64,000 nucleotides of DNA. It comes from Hydractinia symbiolongicarpus (lineage: Eukaryota; Cnidaria; Hydrozoa; Anthoathecata; Hydractiniidae). The DNA is taken from NCBI RefSeq assembly GCF_029227915.1, contig NC_079879.1:7378001-7442000 (forward strand), written 5' to 3'. Position 1 is the stretch's first letter; each line of letters starts with the position of its first letter. The notes under the pieces were generated by a model that had not been told where the DNA came from, ran no database searches, and saw only the letters and a program-made list of their open reading frames with translations. The position numbers and the translations under genes are program-made. Of the stretch, positions 1-10,300 are shown piece by piece.

Positions 1-110
1 GTTTATGTTTGCAAGTTTGAAATTATGTAGTATGTTTTTTATGTTGCTTGTTCTAAAGAAATCAGATCCATTGACATGTTTAATAATCGTTAATTTTGCT
101 TTTATCCCAG

Positions 111-273
111 ATCATTTTATGCAAGCTTTAGTTTACAAATTAGACTGTACTCTGGCCACTAGTAAGATTTGTGTATTAATGGCGATTGATTTTATTGTTG
201 TACAGTTTAAACCGTACCCGCCTCGACTGGATCATGCTCATTCATCAGATCGTAATTTTGCACTGATGTCATG
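111..273 (+). CDS. Possible 3' end of a plus-strand gene (terminal exons)
   Basis: A strong 3' splice site (T-rich tract then CAG) ends at 205 and is followed by an open frame reading F-K-P-Y-P-P-R-L-D-H and ending in a stop at 271-273. A second acceptor-like site ends at 110 (TTTATCCCAG), with a donor-like AGTAAG at 161-166. The two pieces can be read as one unspliced frame or as separate exons, and the 44-base interval between them would be a very short intron. No family is recognised. The rest of the gene would lie to the left of the window. It may be chance open sequence. Confidence 0.3.
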
Positions 274-1874
274 AACAGAAAATGGTTTTGAAGTAACTTT
301 ATAATTATATCACAAAGACATTAGAATTTACCTTGCTAACATAATAGTAAGGAATGTCCATTGTATTTAAAAAACTTGCTACAATGTATGGTATATGAAG
401 AAAGATATATTGTAACCTTTAATTTTTTTAACTAAATGTGAAAATACTTAAGACGTTTTACTTAATTTTGTCTTTTATAAACTTTTTAGTAATTAATGAA
501 GAAACTTATTATGCATGTGACATTTTCTTCTGTGAGGGCTTAAATGTTTAAATTTTTGTAGTGTTTTGTAATAATGAACTTTAATAGTACTAATTTTTGC
601 AGGTATTTATTTTGGGCATTTGTGAATTTTGCTCAAATTTATAACCAAATACTGCGAAACATTATTCAAGATACCATGCGTGAAAATTCATACTTGTAAA
701 AAAAATCAAGAAATTCCAATAATTCGAGAAATTTTATCTCAGCGTGGAAAAAAATGCAATTTCGTTTATGCAAAGTAGAAGATGAAACATTGCTGCCAAA
801 ACAAAACAAAAAAGGATCATTAATTATACTTGTGTAAAATATTTTATTGAGAAAAGGCTTTTCTCTATTTTTACTTAATTAAAGGATGATTGAGGTCAGA
901 AAACAACCTTGGCTAAAAGTGAGCACTTTATCTTTCTGAATAAATAATGTGTATAAATATTCCTAAACATTTTTACTCATATATAGCCGTAAATTAGCTA
1001 TTTTTCTAAAGTCATGTAATTAAAAACGTGACCCCACTTGTTTGACAATATCAAACCACAAATATTAATATTTATTCTTGTGCCAGTGTTTTCATGATCT
1101 TTTGCTGATAATTTGCAAAGAATCTGAAACGTTTCTTGACTACCCGCATAAATATCAATACTAAGTTGATAGAAAATAATAAGAAATTACTACAAGTATT
1201 TACAAAGTCTACAAAAGTTTACAAAATTATATGAAAGTTTGTTTTGTGCAGCATTAAAGGTCAGTATACGCAACTAAGTCAAGTAAAAAAACCCAGGAAG
1301 TCGGATTAATTATGTGTTGAAAATTTATGAAATGATTTCTTTTTCTCAAGTCTTTAATTTTTTTAAAAAGCTCTGTTCTTTCTCAAGATATTCACATTTA
1401 AAGAACTTCAGATTTAATTATGCTGTATAAGTTATGATGTCATATCTATAGTAATAGCAAATTTTAACATTTTCTGTCATCAGTAATAGACCTGTTAAGA
1501 GATGTGCATTCAAACTTTATCAATGCAATGATATTATAAAGGTGAATTATATGACATGAAAATATTTGTTAAAATGACACTCGCTCATTCCAGACCTCTT
1601 AATTTTTTGCTGATGACCTCATAAACTTGGGATGTGCATGTTGTTTTGCAATCAAATTTTGTGAGTATAGGGCCTATACAAGCAGAAAAAATAAAAACAC
1701 TGTTAACCAACTTTTTGAGCTCCATAATACGAGTCTAGCATCATTTTACACCTTGAGTTCTCTTTGAGTTTTCTACAGTCCAATTTTAGTTCATCTGTAA
1801 ATTATTTGTGCAATATGCTTCTTATTTTTGTGTCTTTTTACTGTACTCAATATGTTTACAACTAGTTTAGCAAA
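274..1874. other. Intergenic region, nothing recognisable
   Basis: AT-rich sequence with no convincing exon, RNA gene or bounded repeat. It should contain the promoter of the HDAC6-like gene starting at 1875, but no clear core-promoter element can be pointed to. Confidence 0.6.
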
Positions 1875-3230
1875 ATGAATGAAGTGGAAGATGTTGTAAA
1901 TAATTTTAACAACCTGGCTATCAATGAAGTGGCAGTTAATGAAGGCGTTGTATCTTCTACTGATGACAGAGACAATGCGTTTAACTGTAAAACACATGCA
2001 AGTAGTCACGAAAAACACTTAACAACTTGTGTAAAAGAAGAAAGAGAAGCACAACAAAAAAGTGCAACAACTGCTTTAATATATGATGAGAGGATGCAGA
2101 ACTATTGGTGCAAGTCTAGTCCTGATCATGTGGAGCGACCAGCACGAATAGAATCTATTTTTAAAAAGTTGAATGTTGATGGACTAGTCTCAAGATGCAT
2201 TTTGCTTACTCCAAGATTTGCAACTAAAGAAGAAATTCTACTAAAACACACTGAAAAACATTACAAAACAATTAAATCAGTTAAAAATAAAACACTCAAA
2301 CAGTTATTAAAACTTGAAGAAAATTACGATTCCATATACTTTCATAAAGAAGTGACAGAGGCATCTTTTCTGTCAGCAGGGTGCACCTTGGAGATTGTGG
2401 AACAAGTCTTAAAGGGTAATGTCAATAATGGTGCTGCTGTAGTTCGACCACCTGGTCACCATGCATTGTCTCATTGTTCAATGGGTTTTTGTCATTTCAA
2501 TAACGTAGCTTTGGCTGCTATGTTAGCTGTTATTAAATATAATTTACATCGTGTTTTGATTGTTGATTGGGATGTTCATTATGGTAATGGAATACATAAA
2601 ATGTTTGAATCTGACCCACGGGTTTTATACTTCTCCTTGCATCGCTTTGATAACCAGTTCTTTTGGCCTTGCTTGGCTGAAGGAAACTACGATGCCATTG
2701 GGACAGGGGATGGTACTGGATTTAATATACATGTAGCTTGGAATAAAAAAGGGATGCAGGATGTAGATTACATGTGTGCATTTACACATATTTTAATGCC
2801 AGTTGCAACTGAATATGACCCAGAACTTATTTTGGTGTCTTCTGGGTTTGATTCAGGTCACGGTGATCCATTAGGTTGTTGCAAAGTTTCACCGACTGGT
2901 TATGCACATATGACCAAAAAGTTAATGTCGTTAGCAAATGGCAAAGTAGTTATTGTTTTAGAAGGTGGTTATAACTTGAATACAATTTCAAATTCAATGG
3001 CAGCATGCGTTAAGACTCTCCTTGGTGATGAAGTACCCCCACTGAAGTCAGGTGAAGCTAGTGTGAGTGCTGTGAATTCAATATCAAATACTTTGCATGC
3101 AATACAGCCATATTGGAAAACATTAAGTGTTATCGAGGAGAGGTTTTCAATAGCAAATAGACAACAGGAGGAATATGTTTATGAGTCATCATCGGATGAT
3201 GAAAAGAGTCTAGAACTTATATACGATTAG
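1875..3230 (+). CDS. Class IIb histone deacetylase, HDAC6-like, single catalytic domain, intronless
   Basis: A 451-residue protein in one uninterrupted frame. It should remove acetyl groups from lysines on histones or cytoplasmic proteins such as tubulin. Visible landmarks are RPPGHHA with the catalytic His pair at 195-196, IVDWDVHYGNG with zinc ligands Asp233 and His235, GFD with zinc ligand Asp326, and EGGYN with catalytic Tyr366, so it looks active. The residue after D-P in D-P-L-G is Leu, as in HDAC6; HDAC10 has the polyamine-selecting Glu there. The second His of the usual DVHHGNG is Tyr, which is not a zinc ligand. The first 60 residues are unlike the family, and the tail is acidic (ESSSDDE). 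There is no second catalytic domain or ZnF-UBP, unlike vertebrate HDAC6. The start at 1875 lies 4 nt after a TTTAG acceptor-like site. Confidence 0.92.
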   Translation: MNEVEDVVNNFNNLAINEVAVNEGVVSSTDDRDNAFNCKTHASSHEKHLTTCVKEEREAQQKSATTALIYDERMQNYWCKSSPDHVERPARIESIFKKLNVDGLVSRCILLTPRFATKEEILLKHTEKHYKTIKSVKNKTLKQLLKLEENYDSIYFHKEVTEASFLSAGCTLEIVEQVLKGNVNNGAAVVRPPGHHALSHCSMGFCHFNNVALAAMLAVIKYNLHRVLIVDWDVHYGNGIHKMFESDPRVLYFSLHRFDNQFFWPCLAEGNYDAIGTGDGTGFNIHVAWNKKGMQDVDYMCAFTHILMPVATEYDPELILVSSGFDSGHGDPLGCCKVSPTGYAHMTKKLMSLANGKVVIVLEGGYNLNTISNSMAACVKTLLGDEVPPLKSGEASVSAVNSISNTLHAIQPYWKTLSVIEERFSIANRQQEEYVYESSSDDEKSLELIYD

Positions 3231-3287
3231 AATTTGTACTATTTTATTTAAAATAATTTGATTATTTTTGCTATGCTTTTGTTGTAT

Positions 3288-3293
3288 AATAAA
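3288..3293 (+). promoter_or_regulatory. Polyadenylation signal AATAAA of the HDAC gene
   Basis: A canonical AATAAA hexamer lies about 60 nt after the HDAC stop codon, in T-rich sequence. It is a good candidate for the mRNA end. Confidence 0.6.
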
Positions 3294-3719
3294 TGTAATT
3301 CAAAGCAGTATGCAATCTGTAATATCAGGAAAAATGACATAATTTTTGCTACTCTTGATTCTCACTTCTACAAATGAAAAAACAGGTTGCTTCACAATGA
3401 ACTGCAGAATTTTTTTAGCTGCATAAAAATTCTTGTCAATGTATTTTGTAATACGATGTTTCTTTATTAACACTTTTTTGTTATTTAATTTTGTGGTTAG
3501 AAGTGAATCTAATGTTGTTGTTTTTGTTGTTATTATTTTTAAAGCATTATATTTATCTAGAAGTCTTTCTAGTGATTGTCTGATAATTTATAAAAAATTT
3601 GTACAAAAGGAAAATTTTTTGCATGTATTTTGTTTGTACTAAAATTTCAATTGTACATACTTTTTATGCACAATATTTTTATTTATTTTGCAAAAACATT
3701 TTACAAAAAGCTGACCGAA

Positions 3720-3845
3720 TATCTTTGGTAAATATGTATTACTAGGGTTGATCTATATTGTAATACCTGTATACGTCTGTCTGTCACGCAAAATAGTACC
3801 GCAAGTATAGCAAACCCGTGGAATTTTCTACAAGCTACTGACTAG
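3720..3845. repeat. Dispersed repeat fragment with CCCGTGGA and GTCTGTCTGTC motifs
   Basis: This stretch contains GTATACGTCTGTCTGTC followed by CAAACCCGTGGAATTTTCTA and GACTAGT. The same motifs recur at 52.68-52.94 kb (CCCGTGGATTTTTCCACGGG, GTCTGTCTGTC, ACGACTAGT) and, reversed, at 14.72-14.75 kb. It is a decayed copy of an interspersed repeat; here the hairpin arm is mutated. Confidence 0.5.
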
Positions 3846-4080
3846 TTTTAAATAAAACATGGTCGTCAGTCTTAAAGTAACGTTTTGAAAATACTGCAAA
3901 TTTTGGATCTTTGTCTTTACATAACTTTTGTGCCCGTAGGTACTGTTCTTGTGCATAGTTATTTTTCTTGTGCATGTGTGCTTCAGTACCTCGAAATATC
4001 ACAAGAATTATAGTATATAAAAGAGATAATAGAAAGATTATAGAAATTCTTTTAAAAAATTGCAGATGATGGTGATACAT
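3835..4080 (-). CDS. Possible small single-pass membrane protein
   Basis: An 81-codon frame with a basic N-terminus, one hydrophobic segment at about residues 12-29 (ISIIFLLSLLYTIILVIF) and a polar Lys-rich tail. The size and layout resemble small mitochondrial or ER membrane proteins, but no family is recognised. Its stop codon falls inside a dispersed repeat. The hydrophobic segment may simply reflect T-rich DNA, so this is tentative. Confidence 0.25.
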   Translation of the reverse strand: MYHHHLQFFKRISIIFLLSLLYTIILVIFRGTEAHMHKKNNYAQEQYLRAQKLCKDKDPKFAVFSKRYFKTDDHVLFKTSQ

Positions 4081-4354
4081 GTTTTAGTGTTGACAGTACA
4101 GACTTACATTTTATCTAAATTCTTTTTAAAAAAAATAAAATGCCTGATTCAAATATGAAGAAAAACTTGCATTATCCTTAAAAAAAAAAGTTTTTTCGTC
4201 ACTGATAGAAAGTATTTTTTTTTCGTTCCACCTGTCAATTTTAAATTTGAAAGTTTGTTTTGTTTATTGTGCCTTGACTTATCCTGTGTAACAGTGATAA
4301 TCACTACAATGCATTGATTTCATAATTTATCTTTCAGTAAACTTTTCTTTCCTG

Positions 4355-7300
4355 ATGTCAACAACAATAAAGAAGCGGTTGGAACATGCTTTAGAAGTTG
4401 GACAGGAAATTGATAAAGAACAGAGAAGTACCACAATAACGAGGTATTTTTTAGTGTGTTGAGAATCCATTTGGAAACTGAAATCAATTTGAAATTTAAA
4501 GTTGGTCTAAAATTTTGCATCCTTCTTAAATATCTTAACTATAACAAAAAAGCTTCTTAAGAAATTTTCTGAAACTTTTCTGTGTGCTGTGAGCTTTAAG
4601 CATCAAATTTAGAAGAACCTAACTGCTGCTCTTAGCAGAAACTGTTTAATTCGTTTTTTGTTACTAAACACAAGCACATTTTGTTGTATTTTTAGCTGTT
4701 CTTTAATTTTTAAAAAAGTTCAGTCCTTTTCACATTTAAATTAACCGTTTTAAACTAATATTTATTATATGTCGAATTTGCCATGTGTGTCAGGTAATAC
4801 ACGTTCTTGCTTTTTTTACTGCATGGAAACTATTAATTTAGAAAGTATAACTTTGCTCTAAATACTTGTGAAACAAATTTGCTCCATCTTTCTGTAGATT
4901 AATCAATACTCCTTTAGCTCGTGTGACCATGAATTGAGTATATCAAACCAAAAAGAAATCAATTTAGGTGATGAAAATGGTATCTATACAATAGCTCTAA
5001 GCCAAGATGGTAGCGAAGCTGCTGTTGGTCTTGGAAGTGGTATATTGCAGCTAGGTTGATTAAATGTGGAAAAATGTTGTTGGATATTTTAAGGTATCCA
5101 AAACATTAAATTTCTGGGAAAGAATTTTTTGGCAGAATTTATTTTCCTGTTGACCGGCAATCACAAAAATAAATTTGAGGTTGGTTGAGAAACTATTTTT
5201 AGCAAAATTAAATTTGCGATTTTGCGTATTTTGCGTATCACCTGTTAAGAATGCGAATGAGTAGAAAAAATGCAAAAATCTTTAGCCCCAGGCTTGCTTT
5301 AACAGAAGAAAATGCCCAAAAGTCACACTGTGTCAGAGTTCGAATTTTTGTTTAGCTTTATAACTGCAGCAATTGGGAAAAAGTACGAAAACTTCGTACT
5401 GGATTGTTCACAAATCTACCTTTGCTAGCTGTCAAGTTCTTCCCATGCATCACTAACAACACACTTTTTACAGGCGGTAAGGAAATTAGGTTGGTGTAGA
5501 ACATGCTTTTTGGATTTTAGCAGGAAAAAAATAATTTGTTTTTAGGCTCAGATGGTGTTATAAAAGCGTGGAACCTGGAAACATACACGCACACAAAATC
5601 AACTGAAGAGTCTGGAAATCAGATCACTTCACTGGATTTTAACAACACTGGTGTATATTTTGCAACTGGAGGAAAAGTGCGTCTTAAGCAAGCTTTTATT
5701 ACCTAACTTTATCATGAGATAATTCTGCAAAAAATTTGGAAATTTTCAAAATAACTTAAACATTCATTTTTTTTTTTCATTTTGTAATCTGCCTGATCAT
5801 TTTGGAATATAAATGCTCTCGATTTCAAATTTGCTTTTCAAAACGCTAAAGTTTGTCTCTTCAGTTTCACGAATTTTTGGACCCTCAAAAATGTTTTTAT
5901 GATAAAGTCCCATAGAAAACAAATTTGTTTGGGGGAGGGGGAGTTTTAAGGTGAAAGTCCGCTTTGATCACAAAGAATGTCTGTTCAATCATTACAGTGT
6001 CCATTAGAAACAAAAATTTTTGCACAAACTCAGAGTGGCAGTGATTTAAGCAAATTCATTGATCGAAATCATTAAATTACGTCATCTTACCACTGTAGTG
6101 CTTACAGCGCTGATAAAAAAGTCAAAATAATTTGACTTTTAAAGCAATCAGCGCATGCAAAAGTGCTCTTAAATATTACGCGATATTGACCATTTTAATA
6201 TGTATACCTTGAACTGACGTGCGAAAAGATTGAAGTGGACTTTTGCCTCGATTGTCTTTCCCAGGGCTATCATGGCTACCCGAGGGTTAAAAAATGTTGC
6301 CAATTCAAGAGTTAAGATGATTTTAAAAACACTAAAAATTATATATTATAAAATCTAATTATTGGTTGTGATCGTTACTGTAAATAATAAAAAAAAATTA
6401 ACAAAATTATTAGGATAGGGCCAAGCGTATTAACCCTGTAATAACTGTTTATGAGGGCAATACCGGAGAATATTGACCGATGTCAAAGTATTGCCCGAGC
6501 TTGTGAGGGCAATACGTGACAGAGGTCAATATTCGAAGGTATTGCCTGAAATAAACAGTTATTATATGGATTATTATCCGGTACTGCATTTCACAACAAA
6601 AAATATAACATTATAAAAGCAGGATGTAGAATACACGTCTTTATAGAAACTATTCCCATATGGAACGTACATTCGAACAAAAAATTGATTTTTTTTAAAT
6701 CGAATATCGTGTAAACATAGCAGGTTTTCATTGCAGCCACAACAATGAATTATTTTAAAAGATAGAAGTAAGTTTAACTTCTGTTTCGCGCTTTGCTTAC
6801 TTTTTTCCGTGTTTATTTACATTCAATGCTACCATATTTAAACTTTTAACACAGTTGCTATGGTAGCGGGCAATACCGTGGAATATTGCCCGCTATGACG
6901 TAATATCTAACCAATCACATTGCACGGTTTTCGAAAATATTGATGCCGCGCTTTTACCCGGGTAATAATATCCTGTTATCCAATTATTATTATATTTTAC
7001 AAGAAAAAATATAACATTTGTTCGAGATATCTTTTCACTTTTCTATAGGATTGTTGTGTTCGAGTATATGATAGTGATTCCATGGTATTGACTCGATCTT
7101 ATACTGGAACTAACTCCTTAGATATTGATAGGTGAGTCCTTTTGTTAGTGTAGTACTTACAATTTAACTTTGCCTTCTCAAACTATCAAGGGATCGGACA
7201 AAAAGTTTAATATAAAGCAAAACTTAAGATATCTTGAAACTTGGAGATTTTGGCTAGCATAACACCTACAGTTGAACTCATGTAATTCGAACTCCTATAA

Positions 7301-10300
7301 TTCGAAAACTCACTTAATTCGAACAGATTCTGTGGTCCCCTCAGAATTTACCTTGAAAACCTTACAAGAAAACTCCTATAATTCGAACCCATGTAATTCG
7401 AAAAATCATGTAAATCGAACAGATTTTCCGGTCCCATCAAGAAATTTTAATCATGTAATTCGAATTTTCGAATTTTTTGAGTTTTTGAAGCTTACCAACT
7501 CGATAATTTGCAATCGAATGTTTTTTTTTTACATTCGATTTGAGCTCGTCCACTGCTTTTGGCTTCCATTTCTTATCAAGACAAGATGGGGAAAAGAAAG
7601 CATAAAGAACTCACTTTAAAAACAAAATATGAAGCTTTCCGTGACTTGGAGGATGGTATGTCCAATAAAGACGCATCCATCAAGTACTCCGTTCCAAGCA
7701 GCACCTTGTCAACATGGAAGAACAATAAAGAGAAGATATTCCTTGCTTTCAAAAACTCGTCACTAAAACGCCAGAGAGTTAAGACTGACAAGTACGAAAA
7801 ATTGAATGAATCGTTGTTGACTTGGTTTACCTCAATGCGTGGTAACAACATCCCAATTAATGGACCAATTTTAATCGGGAAAGCTCGTGAATTTGCCACA
7901 GCATTCAACTATGAAGATTTTTCAGCATCGAACGGATGGTTGAGAGGCTGGAAGGAGAGGTAATACTTACTTGTCTATTATGTTCCAACAGGGTTTATTC
8001 TAATATGAATGCTTTCACTCCATGCACATAAGGATAAAAACTTCCGTAAGTTCGATATTTTTTACTATTCAGATATGGAATCACATTCAAAGAAGTATCT
8101 GGGGAGTCTGCAAAAGTAACAAGTGAGATGACAGCACCTTGGGAAGAAACTACCCTACCAACTATATTGGCCAGATATGAATTAAAAGACATCTTCAATG
8201 CCGATGATCGTGGATATGTATAAAAATCCGGAAGTAGAAGTCATCGATGACGGCTCTTCAGACGACGAAAGTGCAGAGTGTCCTGATGATGAACCAATTC
8301 CACCCCCATCGCAAAATGAGATTGACGACGCAATCGAGACTCTCAAAAAGATGACTCTTTTCGAATCATCGAACGTCATCCCATTGATTCAGAAGATCTC
8401 CGAAGAGATTTCCAAGAAACGAGAGCAGAAAATGAAACAATCAACAATCAAAGACTTTTTCGAAAAATTATGAATTTAGTATTTCATTATTCTAACTCGA
8501 AAATACAAAAATTAGTTCGAAAGTAAACCTGGGAAAGACTTTTTTCATCGAATTAGGTCAAAAATATGAAAACTCATCTAGTTCAAAACTCATGTAATTC
8601 GAACAAAATTCTCGGTCCCTTGAGAATTCGAATTACATGAGTTCAACTGTATATATATAAAATGGTTACTTCTCTTCGTGTAAAATAAATGCTCACGCTA
8701 ACTTTGATTGATCAGAAATTAAGAAAAGAAATGTTCGAATGTACTAATCATTACAACCAAGGCAAGAATATCTAAATTACCAAAGCGGGGTTGTTTGTTA
8801 CCAGTACCTCTTTTAGAGCTGAGAAAACTTTAATGTTGAATTATTGGGAACGTCTTAATGAGCTTACAGTTTAGAAGATGTAACTGCAACACCTGGTCAC
8901 TCCAAGAAAGTTTTTGCTGTGAAGTTTCATCCAGATGATAGTAATATTTTCTTTTCGGCTAGCTGGGATCGAACGTTGAAGGTAACACCACTTAGACAGT
9001 GACCATTACACAGCTATTGCAATTTTTATATTGTATTTTACCTTTCCTAATTAGCGTTTCTTCTTTTTTTAGTTTTGGGACTTGCGCACAGATTATGCTG
9101 TTAGAACTGTCCATGGACCTTTTATCTGCGGCGATGGTTTAGACATCTTTCACAATACTGTACTAACGGCGTCTTGGCATGCTCAAGATTCTCTGCAGGT
9201 AGTCAGTCACGCGTTAAAAAAATTATTGCATGGTAGCTTTATAAATATAGTGAGATTGAAAATTTATTTAAATTCATGATTTTTTTTTATAAAAAATGGT
9301 TAAAAACTTTGAAAACAACGCTATGTGTGCGATCCAGTCGCGTTTTACTACCTTGAAACGTAAAAATCTTTTTTTTTTTGAGGTCCTGTCCTGTACGTAT
9401 CTAACATTTTATTAGGGTGGTTCTTAGACTGTCTAAAATCCAGGACATAATATTTTTACAAACGGCAGTTTTTGGCTATTTCTTGAAATGGCCAAAATAA
9501 GCGTTTTGATTAATCTGGTATTTACCACACCATCTATCAAATGACTGCAATAGGCATAAAAATTATCAAATTTGGCCCCTTTTTTAGTATTTTCTGGACT
9601 ATGTAAATTTGGCATATACCGTAGACTCTCGGTATAACGAACTGCGGGAAGTGAAAAAAAGTTAATATTGAATTCGTTATACCGTAAATAAAAAAATTGG
9701 AATTTTGCCTCAATTGAAGCCTTGTTTTTTTAACTCAAAAAAGATTAAAGTGTTAAGTACTCAAGTAGAACTCTACTCAAAAAACAATCCAAAATCATAA
9801 CAAGTTTGCAGCATTAGTGATTTTTTGTTTACATTACACAATGCAACGTCTCCATAAACCTAGAAAATTTTTCTTGGAAATATCAGTGGTTTTAACACTT
9901 GTTTTTATTGCGTAGGCATTTCTTATAAAATATGGTGAGGAAAATGTTATTGATAAGATGATTTCAAAAGTTCAGAGTTTGGTTTGTTTTTGTTCCATTG
10001 CATGTTCTACTAATGTTTCTATTATTTCAATTTTTGGATTTGAATGACATTTGGTTTATGAAGCATAATATTGATACCGATAAGGCACGCAACGTTGAAT
10101 ATTTTGCCGTGTATCTGTTACATTGAGTGCCTGGAGTTCGTTTTATCGAGGTTTTAAGTGTTCGGGGTACGAAAAAATTTGTTCGTTAAATTGAGAGTTC
10201 ACTATATCAGGGGTTTGATTAATAAAGTTTCTTAAGGCTAAATCTAAGGGTAATGGACTTTGGTTCGTTATATCGAGATGTTTACTACCTTAGGAGTACT

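Noticed and set aside
1875-3230. HDAC10-type polyamine deacetylase
   Set aside because: The gatekeeper Glu of HDAC10 is replaced by Leu, and the motifs follow HDAC6.
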